Source: Paludibacteraceae bacterium (lineage in GTDB: Bacteria; Bacteroidota; Bacteroidia; Bacteroidales; Paludibacteraceae). Taken from it: DNA of 33,894 bases. The stretch's first letter is position 1. Each line of letters starts with the position of its first letter. Made by a program: the position numbers and the translations under genes. Shown piece after piece: positions 1 through 7,166 of this stretch. The notes under the pieces are model-generated. The model searched no databases, had not been told where the DNA came from, and worked only from the letters and a program-made list of their open reading frames with translations. The stretch spans positions 1-33,894 of the forward strand of contig JAKSKZ010000043.1 in the NCBI GenBank assembly GCA_024401475.1, written 5' to 3'.

Positions 1-134
1 GGGATTAACCTTGTGTGTTATCGGTCACAAAATAGGGCACAGCCTTTTTTTATGTCAGTTCAAAAGGTTTAGCGGACATCAATGATTGAAAATGATTACC
101 TAATTCGTGCGTCTGGAAGTCTCTACTTTATTGA

Positions 135-176
135 TTACTCAATAAGCTGAGTAAAATTACTCAACCGACTGAGTAG
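135..176. promoter_or_regulatory. Two tandem operator-like dyads
   Basis: Two copies of one inverted repeat lie side by side. The first (135-154) is TTACTCA, six bases, TGAGTAA; the second (157-176) is TTACTCA, six bases, TGAGTAG. Their centres are 22 bp apart, two helical turns, so both would face the same side of the DNA. The second copy sits where the -33 element of the following promoter should be. This layout is what a dimeric repressor or activator site looks like; the binding protein is unknown. The rest of 1-134 shows no gene, only a weak AGGGC-ACA-GCCTT stem with a T run near 33-51 that could end an upstream transcript. Confidence 0.6.
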
Positions 177-193
177 TTTCTACAATGTTTTGT

Positions 194-201
194 TATATTT
201 G
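194..201 (+). promoter_or_regulatory. -7 promoter box of the ATPase gene
   Basis: TATATTTG matches the Bacteroidetes -7 consensus TAnnTTTG. It lies 17 bp upstream of the ATG at 218 and inside the longer reading frame that opens at 185, so it argues for translation from 218. The -33 position is covered by the second dyad. Confidence 0.55.
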
Positions 202-217
202 CAAAAAAGCGTTTGCT

Positions 218-1402
218 ATGTACGAAAGAAATGACATACAGAAAATTATAAATCGTCTTCGTGAACCGAGAAAGTTCATGCAAGTTGTTATGGGTCCTCG
301 TCAGGTCGGGAAGACTACTGGAGTTAAACAAGCTTTGAAAAAATGTGGAGTTCCATATCTGTTCTTCACTGCCGATGCAGTACCTGCTTCTAATCATGCT
401 TGGATAAGTGAATGTTGGACGGTGGCTCGTCAACGTTTGAAAACAGAAAACCTGTCGGAAATAATTCTTGTGATAGATGAAATACAGAAGATTTCCAATT
501 GGAGCGAAATAGTGAAGAAAGAATGGGACATGGATTCATTTAATGAAATTCCAGTCAAAATTGTTCTTTTGGGTTCCTCACGGGTAATGATTGCAAAAGG
601 CTTGTCGGAAAGCTTGGCAGGAAGATTTGAGTCTATAAAAATGTCTCATTGGAACTTACAGGAGATGCAGGATGCGTTTGGATTCTCAATAGAAGAGTAT
701 ATTTATTATGGAGGATACCCTGGTGCCGCAGACCTGATACATGATGCGGAAAGGTGGGAGGAATATATTCATTCTTCAATAATCGAGTCTACCATCAATA
801 AGGATATTCTTATGAATACTCCGATAAACAAGCCTGCATTGTTAAGGCAGACGTTTGAATTATCTTCTTCATATTCAGGAGAAATATTGTCGCTGACTAA
901 GATGTTGGGATCATTGCAAGACGCTGGTAATACGACAACGTTGTCTTCTTATCTCAACCTTTTGAACGACAGTGGCTTGGTGACAGGTTTGCAGAAATAT
1001 GCTGTTGATATGGCAAGGAAAAGAGCATCGGTGCCAAAATTCCAGGTTTATAATAACTCACTGAAGAATGTCTATTCCAATAAGCGTATTGACGATGCTT
1101 TGTCTGATCCAAGGTTATGGGGACGTATTTACGAATCGGCTATAGGTGCGCATATTGTAACTAATGCATTGATTGGTAATTATGAGGTATACTATTGGAG
1201 AGAAGGTAATATGGAGGTCGACTATCTAATAAAGAAGAAGAACGAGTTGGTTGCCATTGAAGTGAAAAGTAATGATGAAATGACCAATAAGGGGTTGGAA
1301 TATGTAAGAGACCATTTCAATTGCTCTAACACTTTGATAGTTGGCCCAAATGGATTTCCTGTGGAGACTTTCTTGAAAATGAGTCCGGCGGATTTGTTTT
1401 AA
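218..1402 (+). CDS. AAA ATPase with DUF4143 domain
   Basis: This is a predicted cytoplasmic ATPase of the archaeal-type AAA/DUF4143 group, common and often multicopy in Bacteroidales; its cellular role is unknown. The Walker A motif GPRQVGKTT is at residues 26-34 and the Walker B strand IILVIDEIQ at 82-90. The C-terminal third is DUF4143-like and ends in VDYLIKKKNELVAIEVK, which resembles the core of a PD-(D/E)XK nuclease fold. The frame is open from 185, but a -7 box lies between 185 and the ATG at 218, so I use 218 (394 aa). The gene stands alone behind tandem dyads that probably control it. Related proteins are sometimes discussed near toxin or mobile-element functions, but nothing here proves such a link. 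Confidence 0.85.
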   Translation: MYERNDIQKIINRLREPRKFMQVVMGPRQVGKTTGVKQALKKCGVPYLFFTADAVPASNHAWISECWTVARQRLKTENLSEIILVIDEIQKISNWSEIVKKEWDMDSFNEIPVKIVLLGSSRVMIAKGLSESLAGRFESIKMSHWNLQEMQDAFGFSIEEYIYYGGYPGAADLIHDAERWEEYIHSSIIESTINKDILMNTPINKPALLRQTFELSSSYSGEILSLTKMLGSLQDAGNTTTLSSYLNLLNDSGLVTGLQKYAVDMARKRASVPKFQVYNNSLKNVYSNKRIDDALSDPRLWGRIYESAIGAHIVTNALIGNYEVYYWREGNMEVDYLIKKKNELVAIEVKSNDEMTNKGLEYVRDHFNCSNTLIVGPNGFPVETFLKMSPADLF

Positions 1403-1552
1403 AGAATTCCGCTCTAATTTCCTAGGCAATTTTGTACCCATTGTTGATTGTGCTATACAATACAATAAAGAAGAAAAGCGACGCCTTGGGCTAGGTGATA
1501 GTGAGCAATCCCCAAAAGATTACCAACGGATTAACGGTTCAAATAAGTTTGC

Positions 1553-1560
1553 TATATTTG
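1553..1560 (+). promoter_or_regulatory. -7 promoter box upstream of the membrane-protein array
   Basis: TATATTTG fits TAnnTTTG, with TTA at 1531-1533 as a possible -33 element. It would start a transcript about 140 nt before the ATG at 1704 and could serve the small membrane-protein genes downstream. Confidence 0.45.
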
Positions 1561-1666
1561 TGTGAAAAATGGAAGAAAATATGCTAAATCCAATAGAAAA
1601 TGTTGAGTTTTTTTAACGAAATATATTCGTAAAGCATTGATTTCTTTGTGCTTATAAACTATATGG

Positions 1667-1701
1667 TTTAACACATAAGAAATTGTAGGACTTTAAAACA
1701 A
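1667..1701 (+). repeat. Leader repeat, copy 1
   Basis: TTTAACACATAAG (1667-1679) is followed after nine bases by GACTTTAAAACA (1689-1700), just before the ATG at 1704. Nearly the same 35-bp block occurs at 3250-3285, and shorter versions occur before the genes at 2738 and 3766. It is a repeated gene leader, not a protein feature. Confidence 0.6.
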
Positions 1702-1703
1702 AT

Positions 1704-2612
1704 ATGGAAGAAAAAAGAAAAATGAATGATGACCAAGTTCGAAAATTTGAGGTGAAAGATTCAATTTGGTATATGTCACCTACTGGAGGAAATGTGTTCG
1801 TACTCTTTGGTTTTATTTTCCTTTGTTCGATAACATATTTGATTTCTAATGTTATAACAAGGTTACAAGTAGGCGAATACGGAATTCTCTATAATGGATT
1901 AGAAAAAGAGGGGAATAGTATACACTTCAATGGATATAGTAGCTACTCATTATATGATTATTATAGGCTTGAAGATGCTCTTGATGATTATAACGGTGAA
2001 CGAATCAAGGTCATATACTGTTTATCATCTTCGCGAGTTAAGAATAAAGGTAAGGTAGTAATAAGAATAGAAGATTTGAATGGTCATCGGTTGCCACTTA
2101 ATAGGCCTTATGATAATACACCATATTATCTTACGACAACTCACTTAGTTTTAACGATTGGAGGTATAATAACATTATTTTCAATCTTGCTTTGCATCTA
2201 TATAAAGCAAAACAAGGTTCAGCGGAATGTATTTCATATAAGACAAGAGTTCTTTAAAAGAATGAATCAGCGATTTATGGGCGATATTCAATTAAATGCG
2301 TGGTATCTTGGTTCAAAAGAGCGTTGGCATACTTGTTTGTATAGTAAAAAGTATAATAATTTAAGAGTAAAGGTCGAATATGAATTTAGAGACATATACA
2401 AATATGATTGGAAATCAACGTTTAGGGTGACTCATGTAATAGTGGAGAACAATGGGCAAGAGGAGTCAATCTTTGATAAATTAAAAGATGAAGAGAGATT
2501 TCGGAAGGGTGTCTCTTGTAGTATAGAGTCTAACGGAGATGCTCAAATTTTAGTCGATTCATTTTTTGATTTAGTTGAAGGATATATAATAACCGTTACA
2601 AATAAAGCATAA
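1704..2612 (+). CDS. Hypothetical two-pass membrane protein
   Basis: I do not recognise this 302-aa protein. Two hydrophobic segments, at about residues 29-50 and 147-168, flank a hydrophilic loop of about 95 residues. The loop is rich in Tyr, Gly and Asp, and a charged C-terminal domain of about 130 residues follows. The likely topology puts the loop outside and both ends in the cytoplasm. The DNA is much richer in A and T than the arginine or mdh genes of the same window, and the codons follow suit, which hints at acquisition. The ATG lies two bases after the leader repeat. It is the first gene of a run of short membrane proteins. Confidence 0.7.
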   Translation: MEEKRKMNDDQVRKFEVKDSIWYMSPTGGNVFVLFGFIFLCSITYLISNVITRLQVGEYGILYNGLEKEGNSIHFNGYSSYSLYDYYRLEDALDDYNGERIKVIYCLSSSRVKNKGKVVIRIEDLNGHRLPLNRPYDNTPYYLTTTHLVLTIGGIITLFSILLCIYIKQNKVQRNVFHIRQEFFKRMNQRFMGDIQLNAWYLGSKERWHTCLYSKKYNNLRVKVEYEFRDIYKYDWKSTFRVTHVIVENNGQEESIFDKLKDEERFRKGVSCSIESNGDAQILVDSFFDLVEGYIITVTNKA

Positions 2613-2694
2613 TGAAATCTATTTTTGAATTTTTGAGGCGAATTGTCTATTTTTTCGGATGAATTTAAGAAGGACGATTATATTAGGGTCTTGG

Positions 2695-2718
2695 TTTAAC
2701 GTGTAAGGATTAAAACAA
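2695..2718 (+). repeat. Leader repeat, shortened copy 2
   Basis: TTTAACGTGTAAG (2695-2707) runs straight into GGATTAAAACAA (2707-2718). Both halves of the leader are present, but the spacer seen in copies 1 and 3 is missing. Confidence 0.45.
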
Positions 2719-2737
2719 GAAGTAAAAATGACAATTA

Positions 2738-3204
2738 ATGAAAAAGATTGTTTTGGGTATATTAGTAATATTGATCTTTGTAGAAGGATATTGGTTAAGA
2801 GTCTATAATCTTGAAAAAATACAATTAACCAATGAGAATACAGAGTTGAAATCTAAAATTAATAGTAATAATTATTCTTTTTCTTCTTTCTGTAGATTAT
2901 TAACGTCCTGTTCAAGGAAAGATTCCATAACACTGCAAAATTTTCAGTCTTTTTTTCATATGATACAATTAATCTTGTATGTGAAGCTTCTGATAGTGAA
3001 TTATCATTAATTTATCAGGATCAATATAAGCCGTTTACTTACGATAAAATTGTCAAAATTAAAGGATATGATCTTTATTACTTTTTGTTCAAAGACGATG
3101 TGTTCGTAAAGGTGATAAATTCTGTGTTTGACGATGATGAAATTGACGATAAAATTGTTTTTGTTTCATTAAACGAAACAGAATTTTTTATAGATTCAAA
3201 ATGA
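2738..3204 (+). pseudogene. Frameshifted small membrane-anchored protein
   Basis: The reading frame from 2738 begins with an N-terminal anchor (MKKIVLGILVILIFVEGYW) and a polar stretch to about residue 50. It then degenerates and stops at 3010. From 2896 another frame is open to a stop at 3202-3204 and looks coding, rich in Asp, Lys, Phe and Tyr (for example YKPFTYDKIVKIKGYDLYYF and FFIDSK). Joining the two frames with one added base near 2880-2897, next to a pyrimidine-rich run, gives one protein of about 155 aa. I read this as a single-base deletion in one gene, or a sequencing error. Programmed frameshifting is possible, but no classic slippery site is evident. No function is recognised. 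Confidence 0.65.
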
Positions 3205-3249
3205 TGTGCTTAAAATGGATGCTTCATTATAGATTAAAAGTTCTTCAAC

Positions 3250-3285
3250 TTTAACATATAAGCGATTTATAAGACTTTAAAACCA
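3250..3285 (+). repeat. Leader repeat, copy 3
   Basis: TTTAACATATAAG (3250-3262) and GACTTTAAAACCA (3273-3285) match copy 1 with few differences and nearly the same spacing. The block stands about 20 bp before the ATG at 3306. Confidence 0.6.
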
Positions 3286-3305
3286 ACAGTAAATCACAGA
3301 AAATC

Positions 3306-3740
3306 ATGACAATGGAATTAGGCAGAGATATTTCTACTCTATTATTAGGCATTCTTGGATTCCTTCTTCCTCTCATATTTGTGCCCTTGCTACAAGGGGA
3401 AAGGAGTGTGATGATATTCGTCGTTGCCGTAATGATTTTCAGCGGGATGTTCTGTTTGACGCTCTTGTGGTGGGACGATGCATCTACTTGGTGGCTAATG
3501 GAGTATTATGGATGGGATCCCAATGGAATGTGCGATAGTGAATACTACCAAAACGTGGCGGAATGTGACAGGGAACGTGTACAAAAGCTATGGAACCACA
3601 ACATGGGCGTCGGATGGCCCGTCAAAGCATTTCTTGTGTATCTATTTCTTTTCCCTCTGCAATTGATCCTATCCGCCATTGTATTCCTTTTCGTCAAACA
3701 TTATAGGATACACAAAATTAGGGGGTATAAGGAATCATAG
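3306..3740 (+). CDS. Hypothetical three-pass membrane protein
   Basis: This 144-aa protein is not recognised. Hydrophobic segments lie at about residues 9-29, 34-55 and 107-131. The loop between the second and third is acidic and Trp-rich (LLWWDDASTWWL). The short C-terminus is basic and so probably cytoplasmic. Two ATGs are close together, at 3306 and 3312; either could start it. The gene follows leader repeat copy 3, and a fourth leader remnant crosses its stop codon. Confidence 0.65.
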   Translation: MTMELGRDISTLLLGILGFLLPLIFVPLLQGERSVMIFVVAVMIFSGMFCLTLLWWDDASTWWLMEYYGWDPNGMCDSEYYQNVAECDRERVQKLWNHNMGVGWPVKAFLVYLFLFPLQLILSAIVFLFVKHYRIHKIRGYKES

Positions 3741-3753
3741 AACTTTAAAACAA
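3726..3753 (+). repeat. Leader repeat, partial copy 4
   Basis: TATAAGG followed by GAACTTTAAAACAA (3740-3753) repeats the second half of the leader. It lies 12 bp before the ATG at 3766 and overlaps the end of the preceding gene. Confidence 0.45.
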
Positions 3754-3765
3754 TTGTTAAGATTT

Positions 3766-4131
3766 ATGAGAATCAAGAGTTTGGGAATGGTTGTCGTAGC
3801 TATATTGGGTTGTCCCTATCTTATTTTGATGACTTTTTGTCTCTATTCAAATTTTTACCCTAAAAAGGTAGCGGAATCTGCCCATTATGTGGTACGTCAT
3901 CGCCTTAACGGAATTGATCTGGGCCAGTATTGTTTATATGAGAAGCGATTTCTATGCGACCGTTATTGTATGGATTTAGCCTCTGATAGCCTTATGTATG
4001 ATTTGACAAATTTCCAAGTTGACGAGAAAGATTCACTTGTCTCTTTCTGTCTGGTACTCAACAAAGAGTGGCAAAGAGAGTGGGAAATGAGTGATAGTTG
4101 TAAAGAACATATCGTGCTTCCTATTCGATAA
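3766..4131 (+). CDS. Hypothetical membrane-anchored protein
   Basis: The gene encodes 121 aa with one N-terminal hydrophobic segment (residues 6-27) and then a soluble domain with several Cys residues and an acidic middle. That suggests a protein anchored in the inner membrane and facing the periplasm. The frame is open from 3679, but the earlier part overlaps the previous gene, and the leader repeat lies directly before the ATG at 3766, so I choose 3766. No family is recognised. Confidence 0.6.
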   Translation: MRIKSLGMVVVAILGCPYLILMTFCLYSNFYPKKVAESAHYVVRHRLNGIDLGQYCLYEKRFLCDRYCMDLASDSLMYDLTNFQVDEKDSLVSFCLVLNKEWQREWEMSDSCKEHIVLPIR

Positions 4132-4158
4132 TCTGAAAAACTTTGGATTTTGAAATGG

Positions 4159-4188
4159 TTGTGGTTTTTGAAAATAGTTTTACTTTTG
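4159..4188 (+). promoter_or_regulatory. Promoter for the small gene at 4250
   Basis: TTG (4159-4161), 19 bases, then TACTTTTG (4181-4188) fits the Bacteroidetes TTG-N19-21-TAnnTTTG promoter. Transcription would start about 55 nt before the ATG at 4250. Confidence 0.5.
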
Positions 4189-4249
4189 TGGTGATTATCG
4201 GATAGAAGCCGAATAGGTAATTGATGGTGAAATATATTATGTATAGAAC

Positions 4250-4444
4250 ATGAAGAAGTTTATAAAAAAAATAAGAGATTGCATTAACAACGGGATTCTC
4301 TCCCTTTTGACATTCTTTGGCTTTTCGCATTATCGGTCTTGGAAAAAAACAGGATCCCCTTATGCTGGTATGTATGGAGCCCCACCTAATTATAATTATG
4401 GGATAGGAAGGTCGGAAAAAAATCAGCCAAGGCGTGGTTTCTAA
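4250..4444 (+). CDS. Small basic protein with MYGAPP motif
   Basis: A 64-aa frame with a basic N-terminus and a short hydrophobic stretch (ILSLLTFFGF, residues 16-25), then SPYAGMYGAPPNYNYGIG. The layout recalls small Bacteroidales lipoproteins associated with radical SAM enzymes, which have a similar N-terminus and a MYG-x-P motif. Here the lipobox Cys is absent and the usual beta-sandwich part is missing. It may be a truncated relative or a different small protein. A well-spaced promoter and codons like those of its neighbours support it as a gene. Confidence 0.5.
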   Translation: MKKFIKKIRDCINNGILSLLTFFGFSHYRSWKKTGSPYAGMYGAPPNYNYGIGRSEKNQPRRGF

Positions 4445-4473
4445 ATCGTGTTTTAACGTAAAATTTAAGAAAT

Positions 4474-5205
4474 ATGAGGAACCTGATATTTTTATTGGCA
4501 GTTTCATTTGTTTATGGCTGCAGTAGTAATGCTCCGAAGTCGGAAGATGCGAATCAAGCCGAACTGTCAAACAACAATAGCGAGGTGGTGAATGAGGTTT
4601 CACCCAAGGAGAGTGTTGTTGAGTACGAATATGTTGATTTGGGTTTGCCAAGTGGTTTGTTATGGGCGACCTGTAATGTCGGTGCGTCCAAACCGACGGA
4701 ATATGGCGACTATTTTGCTTGGGGCGAGACAACCTCAAAGGAGACCTACGATTGGAATACTTATAAATGGAGTGAGGGTACCTACGAAACGCTTACTAAA
4801 TATTGCAAGGAGAAGGCTGATGGTCTTCAAACACTCTTGCCTGAGGACGATGCTGCGGCAATCAACTGGGGCGGTGCATGGCGTATGCCTACAAGAACTG
4901 AACAATCCGAATTGAAAGAGGGGTGCACTTGGGAGTGGACTAGCGACTATATGGGTAGCGGAGTGGCAGGTAGCGTAGGAACGTCAAAGGCAAATAAGAA
5001 TGTCATCTTCTTCCCCGCAGGAGGAAACAAGTTTGATGAAAAATTGGGCGGAGTGGGTGCATACGGACACTATTGGCTCTCTTCTTTGTCTGTGGACTAT
5101 ATGTCTAATGCGTGGACGATGGGCTTTGAAGAGGAGGACAACAACGAATTAAGCGAGAGTTGTCGTAATTATGGCCGAAGCGTGCGCGCGGTGCGTGAAA
5201 GATAA
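4474..5205 (+). CDS. Lipoprotein with a FISUMP/DUF1566-like domain
   Basis: The 243-aa product has a lipoprotein signal (LAVSFVYGC, lipidated Cys16) and a polar linker to about residue 48. One copy of a domain common on Bacteroidales surface proteins follows: YVDLGLPSGLLWATCNVGA, then YGDYFAWGE, WRMPT, YWLSS and a closing R-x-VRAVRE. These motifs mark the Fibrobacter-succinogenes-type paralogous domain and related DUF1566-like folds. The protein is probably anchored in the outer membrane; its ligand is unknown. The leader contains TTTAAC and TAAGAAAT, a faint echo of the repeats upstream. Confidence 0.8.
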   Translation: MRNLIFLLAVSFVYGCSSNAPKSEDANQAELSNNNSEVVNEVSPKESVVEYEYVDLGLPSGLLWATCNVGASKPTEYGDYFAWGETTSKETYDWNTYKWSEGTYETLTKYCKEKADGLQTLLPEDDAAAINWGGAWRMPTRTEQSELKEGCTWEWTSDYMGSGVAGSVGTSKANKNVIFFPAGGNKFDEKLGGVGAYGHYWLSSLSVDYMSNAWTMGFEEEDNNELSESCRNYGRSVRAVRER

Positions 5206-5319
5206 ATGATTATAAAGTTTTTGTGACATACGAATGGCATGGACTGTTAAAAGTGACCTCGGCAGTCTAAGCGGTTCTAAAAACATGAATTTATAGAGGT
5301 TACCTCAAATTAGGCAGAA

Positions 5320-6228
5320 ATGAAAAAACAATTCATCCCATTTGCAATGTTAGCATTGCTCTTCTCAAGTTGTAGTAATAGTGGCAATACAACAGAAAAC
5401 CCAGGTGAGGCAACTGAGGTAGAAGAATCTCAAGATCCAGAGGTGGTAGTCGATTGGACGAAGCCAATTTACTCTTTAGGCGAAACCGAGAAGGATACAT
5501 TGTCGAAGTGGGAATACAACGACAAAGGTCTAGAGATAAAGGAGATATTCTTCGATAATGGAAAGGTTGAGGAAACTACCATTTCTGAATACGATGCCAA
5601 TGGTAATTGTATCAAAAATGTACAAACGGGCTCTTGCCATGGGGAAACTGCCTACACTTACGATGCTCAGAATCGCTTGGTCTATAGCAATGGTGATTTG
5701 TTTTCAGGAAACACTCATTGGTTCAGTTCGGAATTCACCTACGAAGGTCAAAAAAGTTTCGAAATGTCTCGTCAGTCGACAGAAGGTCAACCTGGTGCGT
5801 ATGAATCAAAAACTGTTACCTATTACATGGATCCAGAGTGTAAGTACGACACCCTTTCTCAATCCTACGAAAAGGAAGTTTCCTATGATGCAGATGGCAA
5901 CGAGGTCGCCAATGCTTTTAGTGATACATGTGTTACCTACACTACTAAGAAATATCAAGTGGTCAATGGTAAAACATTATTGGCAGAGAGTGCAACCTAT
6001 CGTTTGTACGAGAAAGTATATCAGTTGTCCGTAAAATACACCTACCAATACGACGAAGAGGGAAATGTTTCTAAGGAAATCACAGAGACCTCTTATGATA
6101 CTACGGAGGCAAACTACACTTACGACGGCAATTGTCAAATGAAAACGGAGGTTCGTACCAGCAAGGATGGTCGTGTGGATAAATCAACCTCGAAAACATA
6201 TTATAAGGTTGACGAAATATCCGAATAA
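5320..6228 (+). CDS. Lipoprotein with YD-type repeats
   Basis: The 302-aa product starts with a lipoprotein signal ending LLFSSC (Cys18) and an acidic linker. The rest is built from loosely repeated strands of the form YD-x-NG-x (SEYDANGNCIKN, YTYDAQNRLVYS, SYDADGNEV, YQYDEEGNVSKE, YTYDGNCQMK). These resemble the YD repeats of RHS-like proteins and the strand-loop repeats common in Bacteroidales surface lipoproteins. There is no toxin tip and no RHS core box, so it is not a polymorphic toxin. It follows the other lipoprotein gene after 114 bp and is closed by a clear terminator. Confidence 0.75.
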   Translation: MKKQFIPFAMLALLFSSCSNSGNTTENPGEATEVEESQDPEVVVDWTKPIYSLGETEKDTLSKWEYNDKGLEIKEIFFDNGKVEETTISEYDANGNCIKNVQTGSCHGETAYTYDAQNRLVYSNGDLFSGNTHWFSSEFTYEGQKSFEMSRQSTEGQPGAYESKTVTYYMDPECKYDTLSQSYEKEVSYDADGNEVANAFSDTCVTYTTKKYQVVNGKTLLAESATYRLYEKVYQLSVKYTYQYDEEGNVSKEITETSYDTTEANYTYDGNCQMKTEVRTSKDGRVDKSTSKTYYKVDEISE

Positions 6229-6249
6229 ATCATTATTTTCCATCATACA

Positions 6250-6280
6250 AAGCAACGCTCAAAACTGGGCGTTGTTTTTG
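6250..6280 (+). terminator. Terminator after the YD lipoprotein gene
   Basis: CAACGC (6253-6258) pairs with GCGTTG (6269-6274) across a ten-base loop. A T run follows, and flanking A and T bases extend the stem. Confidence 0.75.
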
Positions 6281-6548
6281 CTTTGATAACTGGAGGGCAA
6301 ATAGTTTGCAGTCTCACTTTTAGACTTTTTTTTCTTTTAATAGTGAAGAAATAGTGAAGAAATTTCGTGTAATCGACTGAAATATAGTTACATTTGCATG
6401 TGGTAGTGTTTAGGGCATTAGTGAAGAAATGATACGTGTTAATATAACAAATGATATACTTGCGATTCATTGACGGATTTTGCAAGAATGACGAGAAAAT
6501 GAGATATGAATCTTTATTGAAATGCCACGTTTTATTACTTGAATTTCC
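6281..6548. promoter_or_regulatory. Upstream region of the glycosylase gene, with triple repeat
   Basis: The gap between genes is about 320 bp. TAGTGAAGAAAT occurs three times: at 6341-6352, at 6352-6363 (head to tail) and at 6419-6430. A -7 box, TACATTTG (6389-6396), lies between the second and third copies. The transcript would have a leader of about 150 nt before the ATG at 6549. Only very short frames are present in it. Confidence 0.45.
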
Positions 6549-7154
6549 ATGTCTTTCTTAAATATTGAGAACCTCCAGCGTTCTTCTTCTATAGAATATC
6601 ATCCTTTGTTTCCTTTCCTTCCGCAAGGGACGAAGGTGCTCTTTCTGGGCAGTTTCCCGCCTCAACGCAAACGTTGGTGCATGGATTTCTTTTACCCCAA
6701 TTTCATCAATGACCATTGGCGGATAATGGGTTTGCTCTTCTTCGAAGACAAAAATCATTTTGTGGATGTTGAAGCGAAGTGTTTCAAGTTGGATTTGATT
6801 GTGAGTTTTCTGCAAGAGAGGGGCATTGGTTATTATGACACGGCTGAGGCTGTAAGACGATTGAAAGACAATGCATCAGATAAATTCTTGGAGGTGGTGG
6901 AATATACCGACATCAATGCTTTGTTGGACAAAATCCCCGATTGCAAGGCCGTGGTGACAACGGGCGAGAAGGCTGCTGAGAACATTGTAGCACAAATGTC
7001 TCTTCCCGAGGTGCCTACTGTGGGCGGTTGCGTCCTTCTGCGTGAGGGCGTTTCTCTCTATCGTTTACCCTCTTCATCTCGAGCCTATCCTCTCAGTTTG
7101 GCGAAGAAGGCGGAGGTCTATCGGGGAATGTTCGAACAGTTGGAGATGCTATAG
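6549..7154 (+). CDS. Uracil-DNA glycosylase superfamily protein
   Basis: This 201-aa cytoplasmic protein looks like the mug/TDG-type branch of the uracil-DNA glycosylase superfamily, which removes damaged or deaminated bases from DNA. The first conserved block is VLFLGSFPP (residues 30-38), in the place of the family's water-activating loop. The block FYPNFINDHWRI (48-59) is typical of the Bacteroidetes members. A late segment, LPSSSRAYP, fits the DNA-intercalation loop region. Substrate preference (uracil, hypoxanthine or a mismatch) cannot be told from the sequence. It converges with the next gene, leaving 12 bp between them. Confidence 0.75.
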   Translation: MSFLNIENLQRSSSIEYHPLFPFLPQGTKVLFLGSFPPQRKRWCMDFFYPNFINDHWRIMGLLFFEDKNHFVDVEAKCFKLDLIVSFLQERGIGYYDTAEAVRRLKDNASDKFLEVVEYTDINALLDKIPDCKAVVTTGEKAAENIVAQMSLPEVPTVGGCVLLREGVSLYRLPSSSRAYPLSLAKKAEVYRGMFEQLEML

Positions 7155-7166
7155 CGGAAGTTCCCT

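Larger units (their letters stand above)
1403..1703. other. Intergenic stretch with a promoter and a 15-codon ORF
   Basis: There is no convincing gene. A -7 box, TATATTTG, lies at 1553-1560 with TTA 19 bp upstream. It is followed at 1569 by an ATG that opens only 15 codons (MEENMLNPIENVEFF) before a stop. That peptide starts like the next gene (MEE), so it may be a remnant of a related reading frame or chance. The stretch ends in the first copy of the leader repeat. Confidence 0.4.

Noticed and set aside
185..217. Upstream start for the ATPase gene
   Set aside because: A -7 promoter box lies within this extension, so it is unlikely to be translated.
4121..4738. 205-codon minus-strand frame
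   Set aside because: It is antisense to the lipoprotein at 4474 and the small gene at 4250, both with better start and domain evidence.
5320..6228. RHS-type polymorphic toxin
   Set aside because: The YD-like repeats are weak, the protein is short and lipidated, and no RHS core or toxin tip is present.
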